6,173 bases of DNA from contig DBDH01000033.1 in assembly GCA_002293455.1 (NCBI GenBank), positions 23,332 through 29,504 on the forward strand, in the 5' to 3' direction. Shown here piece by piece: positions 1 to 5,373 of this stretch. Numbering within the stretch: position 1 is the first letter of the stretch; each line of letters begins with the position of its first letter. A model generated the notes under the pieces. The model did no database searches. It worked only from the letters and a program-made list of their open reading frames with translations, and was not told the origin of the DNA. Source of the DNA: Treponema sp. UBA937 (GTDB lineage: Bacteria > Spirochaetota > Spirochaetia > Treponematales > Breznakiellaceae). Both the position numbers and the translations under genes were made by a program.

Positions 1-380
1 TAAAAGGACTGCCTTTGTTTCCGCAGGCTCAAATCTACATGAGCGAAGATGAAATGCCTTTGAAAAACAGCCTGCCTTCCGAAATCGATATTAGCAAGAT
101 AAAGCTGATTCAAGATAATCAGGAATATATGATTGACGGAGTAAATGTTATAGGCATTAAATCTCCTGGTCACACAATTGGCTCAATGTCGTTTTTGATA
201 GACGGCGAATATGTGTTTTCCGGTGACGCGTTTAAAGTTTCCAAAGGCACTGTCGGCCTTCATCCTTTCACAATGGATGCCGAAACCGCTGAAACAACTG
301 TTGAAAAATTAAAAGAAATCAGCAAAAAATGTTCTGTTGTTTTAACCGCGCATTACGGATTCTTTGAACAGATTAAGTAA
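1..380 (+). CDS. MBL-fold metallo-hydrolase, 3' part only (5' end outside window)
   Basis: The frame is open to the left edge, so the N-terminal half, which would carry the HxHxDH zinc motif, lies outside the window. What remains is the C-terminal half of a metallo-beta-lactamase-fold hydrolase. Visible are SPGHTIGS with the metal-ligand His at 171-173, the strand FSGDAF with the metal-bridging Asp at 225-227, and the closing TAHYG with the last His at 351-353. The spacing and order fit the glyoxalase II-like branch of the superfamily. These are usually soluble di-metal enzymes that hydrolyse thioesters, lactams, phosphoesters or similar bonds; the substrate cannot be told from this part. An internal TTG at 15 is not a believable start because the frame continues upstream in protein-like sequence (KGLPLFPQ). 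The next gene starts 18 bases after the stop, suggesting co-transcription. The family call is firm, the function unknown. Confidence 0.85.
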   Translation, partial: KGLPLFPQAQIYMSEDEMPLKNSLPSEIDISKIKLIQDNQEYMIDGVNVIGIKSPGHTIGSMSFLIDGEYVFSGDAFKVSKGTVGLHPFTMDAETAETTVEKLKEISKKCSVVLTAHYGFFEQIK

Positions 381-398
381 ATATAGAAGGAGAAAAAA

Positions 399-1574
399 AT
401 GGATAATCAAGTATATGTCGTGCGCTGTGAGAATTATTCTGACGCACCGCAAAAAATGGAAGAGCTTATCAGCATGATGGGCGGAATTGGTAAATTTGCA
501 AAGCAGGGCGAACGCATCACCTTGAAAGCAAATCTTCTGGGAGCGGCGAGTCCTGAGCAGGCGGTCAGCACACACCCTGCCGTTGTCGCGGCGATTGGGA
601 AAATGGCAAAGCGGCAAGGAGCCGTCCCGCTGATTGCCGACAGTCCGGGTTCCGGGTACCGGTATACGGAAGCGACGCTGAAAAAGCTGTATACAAGCTG
701 CGGCATGTATGAGGCGGCGGGGATAGCCGGAATCGATGTGAACATGGATACCGGCTATAGCGAAGTATCTTACCCGCAAGGAAAACTGATAAAACACATA
801 GAAGTGATTGCGCCGATAACGCAGGCGGACGGCGTATTTAATCTATGTAAAATGAAAACACATTCATTCATGCATATAACAGGAGCTGTAAAAAATCTTT
901 TCGGCATTATTCCCGGATTATCCAAGGTCGGCTATCACGCAAAGCTGCAGGATAAAAACCGGTTCGCGGACATGTTGCTAGATTTAGCGTCATTTGTTTC
1001 GCCGCGCCTGTCTGTCATGGATGCGGTATTAGCGATGGAAGGCGATGGTCCGGGCGTTGCGGGAAAACCGCGGCACGTTGGTCTCTTGTTGGCATCTACA
1101 AATCCCCTTGCTCTGGATATTGCCGCCGCGGAAATTATGGGTCTGCCGCGCACACAAAATCCTTTGTTGTCGGCGGCGGAACACCGAGGCTTGTTGTGCC
1201 GGATTGAGGATATCGAGATTGTCGGGGAAGATTTATCTTCGATTAAAATAGATGATTACCTTTTTCCCGCTGCCATTGCCGACGGCATAGGCTTATCAAT
1301 GACAGGGAAAGGCGCTCTCAACAATCCTTTTTTTGGATCGATAGCCCGTTCCTTGTTAGCAAAAACGCCTCATATCATAAAAAAGCAATGTGTCGGCTGC
1401 GGCATTTGCCGGGATTCATGTCCCCAAAAAGCGATTACCATGACCGCAAAAAAACCTTGTTATGCTGTTATACATAAAAAGGATTGTATTCGCTGCTACT
1501 GCTGCCACGAGCTGTGTCCCAAAAAGGCCGTTGAAATCCGCGGTAACCCCATAGCGAAACTATTGTCTGTTTGA
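399..1574 (+). CDS. DUF362 domain protein with C-terminal 2x[4Fe-4S] ferredoxin domain
   Basis: This 391-residue protein starts at an ATG six bases after AGAAGGAG (385-392). Residues about 35-285 form a DUF362 domain: KANLLG near 43-48, THPAVVAAI at 58-66, IADSPGSGY at 79-87, the family-typical KMKTHSFMHITGAVKNLFG at 151-169, and a late NPLALDIAAAEIMGL at 235-249. The tail carries two bacterial ferredoxin motifs, Cys 331/334/337/341 and Cys 363/366/369/373, each followed by Pro, so two 4Fe-4S clusters are expected; Cys368 is extra. No signal peptide or membrane segment is seen, so it is probably cytoplasmic. DUF362 proteins are common in anaerobes and are often fused to ferredoxins; their reaction is not established, and an electron-transfer role is inferred only from the clusters. 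It follows the MBL-fold gene by 18 bases, and a hairpin terminator lies 46 bases after its stop. The domain call is strong, the function open. Confidence 0.88.
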   Translation: MDNQVYVVRCENYSDAPQKMEELISMMGGIGKFAKQGERITLKANLLGAASPEQAVSTHPAVVAAIGKMAKRQGAVPLIADSPGSGYRYTEATLKKLYTSCGMYEAAGIAGIDVNMDTGYSEVSYPQGKLIKHIEVIAPITQADGVFNLCKMKTHSFMHITGAVKNLFGIIPGLSKVGYHAKLQDKNRFADMLLDLASFVSPRLSVMDAVLAMEGDGPGVAGKPRHVGLLLASTNPLALDIAAAEIMGLPRTQNPLLSAAEHRGLLCRIEDIEIVGEDLSSIKIDDYLFPAAIADGIGLSMTGKGALNNPFFGSIARSLLAKTPHIIKKQCVGCGICRDSCPQKAITMTAKKPCYAVIHKKDCIRCYCCHELCPKKAVEIRGNPIAKLLSV

Positions 1575-1619
1575 GTTTGTCTGAAAGCTGTCCGTTCCAT
1601 TTATGAAATAGTGAGAGCA

Positions 1620-1661
1620 ATGCAAGTATTCTCTCAAATGAGAAAATACTTGCATATTTTT
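1620..1661 (+). terminator. Rho-independent terminator after the DUF362 gene
   Basis: Arms 1620-1636 and 1639-1655 are complementary over 17 bases with one C-A mismatch, and are followed by T5 at 1657-1661. The tip is tight, so the real loop probably opens to about 6-8 bases. It sits 46 bases after the DUF362 stop, and it ends 37 bases before the start of the next gene, which is therefore likely to be transcribed separately. Confidence 0.75.
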
Positions 1662-1698
1662 CAAGTGTTTGCTATTCTTAGAGTAAGAGTGTTTTATC

Positions 1699-2905
1699 AT
1701 GGAAACTTTCATAAAACGGACAAACTGATCTGCATCAGCTTGCCATCTGGCGGGAAGAAAACATAATCAAAGTTGTCACCGGTGTTCGCAGGTGCGGAAA
1801 ATCGACATTATTTGCATTGTGCATAGAACAGCTAAAGCAAAGCGGCGTATCAGATGAACAAATTATCTCTATTAATCTGGAAGATGAAGACTATTCCGAT
1901 CTTTTAGACTATAAAAAACTGCATAAATATGTAATCAATCATATATCGAAAGATGCCATTACGTATGTTTTTCTTGATGAAATCCAAAACTGCAAAGATT
2001 ACGAAAAGGCAGTTTCCAGTTTATATCTTAAAAAAAACATTGATTTATACCTGACCGGATCGAATGCGTACATGCTTTCTGGAGAACTTGCAACAAAGCT
2101 GGCCGCCCGCTACATCAAAATTGATATGCTGCCTTTATCTTTTATTGAATATTCAGAAGCGGTAAACATATCTGACAAAAATGAATGTTTTAATCTTTAT
2201 ATGAACATGGGCGCTTTCCCATATTCGACTCGTTTTGTAGATAATTCGCTGGCGCACAGTCAATATCTAGAAGGGATTTACAACACGGTATTGGTAAAAG
2301 ATGTAATGACAAATAAGAGCTTAAAAGATATTGCGTTGCTGAAATTCATAGCGAGTTTTTTAGCAAGCAACATAGGATGCCCTGTGTCCGCAAAAAAAAT
2401 CGCGGACACGTTGAGTTCCGGCGGCCGGCCAACAAGTTCAAACACGGTTGATATGTATTTGGAAGCGCTTTGCGACGCTTACCTTTTCTATAAAGTGAAC
2501 CGGTATGATATTAAAGGAAAGATGCATCTCAAATCTGAAAGCAAGTATTATATCTGCGATACAGGGCTGCGAAATATGATACTGGGAACAAGAAATAAGG
2601 ATATTGGACATCAGATAGAGAATATTGTTTTTTTGGAACTTTTGAGACGGGGATACACCATCAGTATCGGAAAATCCGGCCGCGGCGCGGAAGTTGATTT
2701 TGTCGCGATCCGTGACCAGAAGACCGAATATTACCAGGTTTCCGCATCAGTGTTAGACGAAAATACTCTGGAACGCGAGCTTGCGTCTCTCAATGAAATA
2801 AAAGACAACTATTCCAAATTTCTCATTACTTTGGATACTTTTACCGCAGACCATAACGGCATTCAACAAATAAACCTCATTGACTGGTTACAGAGGGACA
2901 TGTAG
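1699..2905 (+). pseudogene. AAA_14/DUF4143 family ATPase, frameshifted near the N-terminus
   Basis: ATG at 1699 opens METFIKRTN and then meets TGA at 1726-1728. One base over, the frame is open from 1715 to 2905 and contains the rest of the protein, including Walker A GVRRCGKS (1781-1804), but has no ATG, GTG or TTG before that motif. Dropping one base near 1727 joins the two into a 401-residue protein of usual family length whose start (FIKR..., then the Walker A at 28-35) is family-like. Corrected positions: Walker B VFLDEIQ 90-96, sensor-like TGSN 119-122, helical/winged-helix DUF4143 region about 205-270, and a C-terminal nuclease-fold-like part with EVDFV at 331-335 and YYQVS at 344-348. 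These ATPases are widespread, strongly accessory and of unclear role. Translation from TTG 1817 would lack the P-loop and so is unlikely to give an active ATPase. A weak AAGAG (1685-1689) precedes ATG 1699. It could be a true pseudogene or a sequencing error. Confidence 0.8.
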
Positions 2906-2909
2906 GAGG
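2904..2909 (+). promoter_or_regulatory. Strong Shine-Dalgarno site overlapping the ATPase stop codon
   Basis: AGGAGG sits four bases before ATG 2914, and its first two bases are the last two of the ATPase stop codon TAG (2903-2905). No long gene uses it: parA begins 200 bases later. It supports the 38-codon ORF that follows. Perfect arms CATGTA (2899-2904) and TACATG (2911-2916) flank GGAGGA, so the site could be displayed in a hairpin loop. Confidence 0.6.
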
Positions 2910-2913
2910 ATAC

Positions 2914-3030
2914 ATGCTTACTCGGATACACCAGACCTTTTTGGTGTTAGGCATTATTGTGTTATCTTTTTTAGATAGAAAATCTATGTCATATTGTGTA
3001 TTCCCTTGCAACTTTTATCGGTATCCATAG
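2914..3030 (+). CDS. Putative 38-residue single-pass membrane peptide
   Basis: ATG at 2914, preceded by AGGAGG with a four-base spacer, reads 38 codons to TAG at 3028-3030. The product has a short basic head (MLTRIHQ), a hydrophobic stretch TFLVLGIIVLSFL at residues 8-20, a charged DRK at 21-23, and a tail with two Cys (28 and 32) and aromatic residues. This would fit a small single-span membrane peptide, 13 hydrophobic residues being short for a full crossing. Its ribosome site overlaps the end of the ATPase gene, so translational coupling is plausible. I recognise no family. Against it: the tail is low in recognisable features, and the ORF is short enough to occur by chance; the ribosome site is the main support. 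Confidence 0.4.
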   Translation: MLTRIHQTFLVLGIIVLSFLDRKSMSYCVFPCNFYRYP

Positions 3031-3048
3031 CATTTTTTCTTTGTTTTA

Positions 3049-3057
3049 TGCTAGAAT
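3049..3057 (+). promoter_or_regulatory. Extended -10 promoter element for parAB
   Basis: TGC-TAGAAT matches the extended -10 pattern TGN-TATAAT with one change in the hexamer. There is no convincing -35 hexamer at the usual distance, as is common with extended -10 promoters, but a T-rich tract (3033-3047) lies just upstream. Transcription would begin at about 3063-3065, exactly where the leader stem-loop starts. This is a pattern match only. Confidence 0.5.
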
Positions 3058-3064
3058 AAATGTT

Positions 3065-3088
3065 ATATTCCTTAGTGTTAAGGAATAT
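3065..3088 (+). promoter_or_regulatory. Perfect 10-bp inverted repeat / 5' leader stem-loop upstream of parA
   Basis: ATATTCCTTA (3065-3074) and TAAGGAATAT (3079-3088) are perfect inverted copies around GTGT. With the -10 at 3052-3057, the stem-loop would form the very 5' end of the parAB mRNA, 22 bases before the parA ATG. It has no T-run and so is not a terminator. It may protect the mRNA end, tune parA translation, or act as DNA as an operator for an autoregulator; the sequence alone does not decide. It does not resemble the usual parS consensus TGTTTCACGTGAAACA. Confidence 0.6.
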
Positions 3089-3110
3089 CCTTGAAAGGTT
3101 CGGGTTGTTC

Positions 3111-3866
3111 ATGGGAAAAGTATACGTTTTTGTTAACCAAAAGGGCGGTGTTGGGAAAACGACCTCCGCTATCAATATTGGAGCGTTTCTTGCCGAAGCC
3201 GGAAAGGCTGTTCTTCTTGTTGATTTCGATTCCCAGGCGAATCTTTCCAGCGGTGTCGGCGTAGAAAAAACCAAGCCCGGTGTGTATGAACTTATTTCCG
3301 GTGAAGCTCCGGTTGACCAGGTAATCCGCGCTACGGCCATACCGAATCTTTTTGTCATTCCTGCCAGTATTGATCTTTCGGGAGCCGCGGTTGAATTGAT
3401 CGAAGAAGAAGAGCGCGATTTTTTCCTTAGGAAATCCCTCGAACCGGTGCGTCAGCTGTACGATTATATTTTGATTGATTGCCCGCCTTCGTTGGGAGTG
3501 CTTACCTTGAACGGCATGGTTGCGGCCGATGGTATTCTTATCCCCATGCAATGTGAATATTTTGCAATGGAAGGGCTTTCCCTGCTGATGCAGACTGTCA
3601 AACGAATTCAAAAAAATCTCAACCCCAATCTCGATATTACGGGGATTTTCTTTACCATGTACGATTCGCGGACAAAACTTGCCCAGGAAGTGGTAAAACA
3701 AGTAAGCGTTTATTTTAAAGATCGTGTGCTTAAAACCATCATTCCTAGAAATGTCCGATTGTCCGAAGCGCCTTCCCACGGTATGCCTATTTCGTTGTAC
3801 GATCCCACCAGTTCCGGCGGCAGAAGCTATAAGAGTCTTGCCGAGGAGGTAATAACCCGTGACTAA
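3111..3866 (+). CDS. parA: Chromosome-partitioning ATPase ParA (Soj family)
   Basis: This 251-residue P-loop ATPase binds DNA non-specifically as an ATP dimer and, with ParB, moves or orients the replication-origin region and loads condensin. Deviant Walker A KGGVGKTT is at 11-18 with the signature Lys at 11, Walker A' DFDSQAN at 38-44, Walker B ILIDCPP at 120-126, and the family-typical PRNVRLSEAPSHG at 212-224. Its length matches chromosomal Soj proteins (about 250). An upstream in-frame ATG at 3060 would add 17 residues encoded by the leader stem-loop, so ATG 3111 is preferred: MGKVYVFVNQKGG is the usual ParA start, and GAAAGG (3093-3098) precedes it, though with a long spacer of 12 bases. 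It lacks the N-terminal helix-turn-helix of plasmid P1-type ParA, which favours a chromosomal-type protein. parB overlaps its last eight bases. Confidence 0.95.
   Translation: MGKVYVFVNQKGGVGKTTSAINIGAFLAEAGKAVLLVDFDSQANLSSGVGVEKTKPGVYELISGEAPVDQVIRATAIPNLFVIPASIDLSGAAVELIEEEERDFFLRKSLEPVRQLYDYILIDCPPSLGVLTLNGMVAADGILIPMQCEYFAMEGLSLLMQTVKRIQKNLNPNLDITGIFFTMYDSRTKLAQEVVKQVSVYFKDRVLKTIIPRNVRLSEAPSHGMPISLYDPTSSGGRSYKSLAEEVITRD
3843..3850 (+). promoter_or_regulatory. Shine-Dalgarno site fixing the GTG start of parB
   Basis: GAGGAGGT lies inside the end of parA, eight bases before GTG 3859. There is no ATG nearby in the parB frame, so this site decides the GTG start. The overlap with parA indicates coupled translation of the two genes. 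Confidence 0.8.
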
Positions 3867-4752
3867 AAGCAGATTGGGTAAGGGGCTCGATGCGCTTATT
3901 CCTCTGGAAGATGATCTTCCTAAACAAGAATTAAAACAGGCTGATGTACTGGACGGAGACAGGTTTCTTCCTCTCGATAAAATTATGACAAACCCGAATC
4001 AGCCGAGAAAGCACTTCGATGAAACCGCGCTCCAGGAATTGGCGAATTCGATTAAAGAACACGGCGTTATCCAGCCTATCATTGTAGAAAGTGATGGGAA
4101 GGGTTCTTATGTTATTGTGGCGGGAGAGCGCCGAAGCCGGGCCGCAAAGATGGCAGGCCTTACGGAAATCCCCGCGCTTATCCGCAATTATTCCGATGAA
4201 AAACGGATGGAAGTTGCCCTTATCGAAAATGTGCAAAGAGCCGATCTCAACCCGGTGGAAGAAGCCCAGGCCTACAAAAACTTGATGGATTTTACCGGAC
4301 TTTCCCAGGATGAAGTGGCCGCTAAAGTCGGCAAAAACCGTTCTACTGTAGCAAACTCTTTGCGGCTTCTCAAACTGCCGGTCAAAATGCAGGAGTGTCT
4401 TAAAGAAGGAACCATCAGCAGCGGCCACGCGAGGGCAATTCTTTCCGTTAACGGTGCGGAAGGTCAAAAAACTCTTTTTGACACGATTCTTAAAAAAGAC
4501 ATTTCCGTCCGCGAAGCCGAAAAAATGGCGGCCGCTTTGAACAAAGGTTCCGAAGAATCTTCCCCAAGAGAAAAAGATATTCCCCCGCAAAAACAAGACC
4601 CCGATTTAATTTCAATGGAACAAAAGTTTATTGAAGTGCTTGGAACCAAAGTAAGCATTCAAGGCGATCTTAATAAAGGCATCATCAAAATAGATTATTA
4701 TTCCATGGAAGATATGGACAGACTGTATTCAATTTTTGTTGATAAAGAATAA
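3859..4752 (+). CDS. parB: Chromosome-partitioning protein ParB (CTP-dependent DNA clamp)
   Basis: This 297-residue ParB binds parS sites, closes into a sliding clamp on CTP binding and recruits ParA and condensin. In order: an N-terminal tail SRLGKGLDALIP (4-15) that in the family stimulates ParA ATPase; the ParB/Srx domain from about 37, with NPNQPRKHF (45-53) and the CTP-binding box GERRSRA (89-95), followed by ENVQR (123-127); a helix-turn-helix at about 148-173 (LSQDEVAAKVGKNRSTV...); GHARAIL (189-195); a charged Ser/Glu/Lys/Pro-rich linker about 229-248; and a C-terminal dimerisation domain about 252-297. All the key motifs are intact and the length is normal. The start is GTG with a near-ideal ribosome site inside parA, giving an 8-base overlap. 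Its stop lies four bases from the stop of a gene on the other strand, with no visible terminator between. Confidence 0.95.
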   Translation: MTKSRLGKGLDALIPLEDDLPKQELKQADVLDGDRFLPLDKIMTNPNQPRKHFDETALQELANSIKEHGVIQPIIVESDGKGSYVIVAGERRSRAAKMAGLTEIPALIRNYSDEKRMEVALIENVQRADLNPVEEAQAYKNLMDFTGLSQDEVAAKVGKNRSTVANSLRLLKLPVKMQECLKEGTISSGHARAILSVNGAEGQKTLFDTILKKDISVREAEKMAAALNKGSEESSPREKDIPPQKQDPDLISMEQKFIEVLGTKVSIQGDLNKGIIKIDYYSMEDMDRLYSIFVDKE

Positions 4753-4756
4753 CCTT

Positions 4757-5158
4757 TTACGCGCTCCCCAATGAAAAATCCCCAATGATTTTGAATATCG
4801 GTCCGTCGCGGACAACGGTAAGGTTCCTGCCGGGAAAATAAATCGGCAGCCGTTCAGCGATAAGGCGGGCGGCTTCTTCCATAAAGTTTTCATATATTTC
4901 AGGAGGAACTTTTTCCAGAGTGGCAACCCGGAGCGAAACAATATAGCCCCGGCCTTTTTGAGAGTTTAATCCCACGGTAAAATCGGGAGCAATTTCAAAA
5001 AGACCGTCCATTTCGGGGTTGCTTGTAGCGCCCCGCTTGGGACGGTTGGGATGAAGGGGAAACGTATTCCCCCAATGATTTTCAAGAATTTCATCAACTT
5101 CTTTGAAAAGGGCCTCCAGGTCATCATTAAACCGGATAAGCTTTGGATGAATGTACAT
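4757..5158 (-). CDS. Conserved-looking hypothetical protein, 133 residues
   Basis: I do not recognise a named family. The 133-residue product has no signal peptide or membrane segment and looks like a compact soluble alpha/beta protein: an acidic helix (DDLEALFKEVDEILENHWG, 12-30), a turn-rich HPNRPKRGATSNPEMDGLF (36-54) that looks like a conserved core, strands around 58-80, an amphipathic helix with PPEIYENFMEEAARLIAERLP (85-105), and a final strand-rich GRNLTVVRDGPIFKIIGDF (110-128). ATG 5158 is chosen over an upstream in-frame GTG at 5185 because AAGGGAG sits six bases before it and the earlier start would overlap the preceding gene. It is the last gene of a minus-strand cluster, 13 bases after the DUF2442-like gene, and converges on parB. 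Composition (25-30 G+C in two 60-base lines) resembles parAB, so it probably belongs to the chromosomal backbone. Confidence 0.8.
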   Translation of the reverse strand: MYIHPKLIRFNDDLEALFKEVDEILENHWGNTFPLHPNRPKRGATSNPEMDGLFEIAPDFTVGLNSQKGRGYIVSLRVATLEKVPPEIYENFMEEAARLIAERLPIYFPGRNLTVVRDGPIFKIIGDFSLGSA

Positions 5159-5164
5159 GAGGGG

Positions 5165-5171
5165 CTCCCTT
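5165..5171 (-). promoter_or_regulatory. Shine-Dalgarno site fixing the start of the 133-residue gene
   Basis: Read on the minus strand, AAGGGAG directly follows the stop codon of the DUF2442-like gene and ends six bases before ATG 5158. It rules against the longer GTG start at 5185 and suggests the two genes are translated from one message. Confidence 0.7.
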
Positions 5172-5354
5172 TTAGACGTTAACACTCATTTCATATAACT
5201 CATGCGGAGCAAGATCCTGTCCATGCTCCCACGCAATTTCTTTTCCACCAGAAACTAAATAGACGGTTTTAAAATAGTTTTTATTACGCAATTCTTCATA
5301 CCATGTTCCAGAAATATAGGGCAAGACATCGAAGATTTTTATTTTTGGAGACAT
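5172..5354 (-). CDS. DUF2442-like small protein, 60 residues
   Basis: The sequence matches the C-terminal two thirds of DUF2442 as I know it: IFDVLPYI (7-14), an EL..NYF segment (20-28), a strand FKTVYL (28-33), and the closing IAWEHGQDLAPHELYE (40-55), corresponding to the usual WxNGxDxxPxxLY. Typical members are about 75-85 residues and begin with a beta hairpin leading into the FDV strand; here only MSPKIK precedes it, so the N-terminal hairpin is missing or this is a short variant. The start is supported by AAGGA (5362-5366) seven bases before the ATG. DUF2442 genes frequently neighbour DUF4160 genes in toxin-antitoxin-like pairs, but no DUF4160 is seen here. It lies 19 bases after the SLATT-like gene and 13 before the 133-residue gene, so one operon is likely. 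The biochemical role is unknown. Confidence 0.75.
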   Translation of the reverse strand: MSPKIKIFDVLPYISGTWYEELRNKNYFKTVYLVSGGKEIAWEHGQDLAPHELYEMSVNV

Positions 5355-5373
5355 AGAAGAGTCCTTTATTATT

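Noticed and set aside
342..797. Long minus-strand ORFs opposite DUF362, parA and parB
   Set aside because: They are antisense shadows of clear genes, with low-complexity Cys/Arg/Phe-rich products and no family features.
1650..1678. Promoter TTGCAT - 17 bases - TATTCT for the ATPase gene
   Set aside because: Spacing is ideal but both hexamers are weak, and the -35 lies inside the terminator stem; kept only as a possibility.
1590..1721. Miniature transposable element (MITE)
   Set aside because: Arms are short and bulged, no target-site duplication is seen, and the right arm is coding sequence.
2928..2947. Small stem ACACCA/TGGTGT as a terminator of the ATPase gene
   Set aside because: Only six base pairs, with no T-run after the right arm.
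3060..3110. Upstream ATG at 3060 as the start of parA
   Set aside because: It would translate the leader hairpin, lies almost at the predicted transcript start, has no ribosome site, and adds residues not usual for ParA.
4765..5083. Repeated TCCCCAATGA / CCCCAATGATTTT words (4765, 4779, about 5070)
   Set aside because: They fall in different codon contexts of the 133-residue gene (FSLGS, IIGD, ENHWG), are irregularly spaced, and look like chance.
5159..5185. GTG 5185 as the start of the 133-residue gene
   Set aside because: It overlaps the DUF2442-like gene, while ATG 5158 has AAGGGAG at good spacing.
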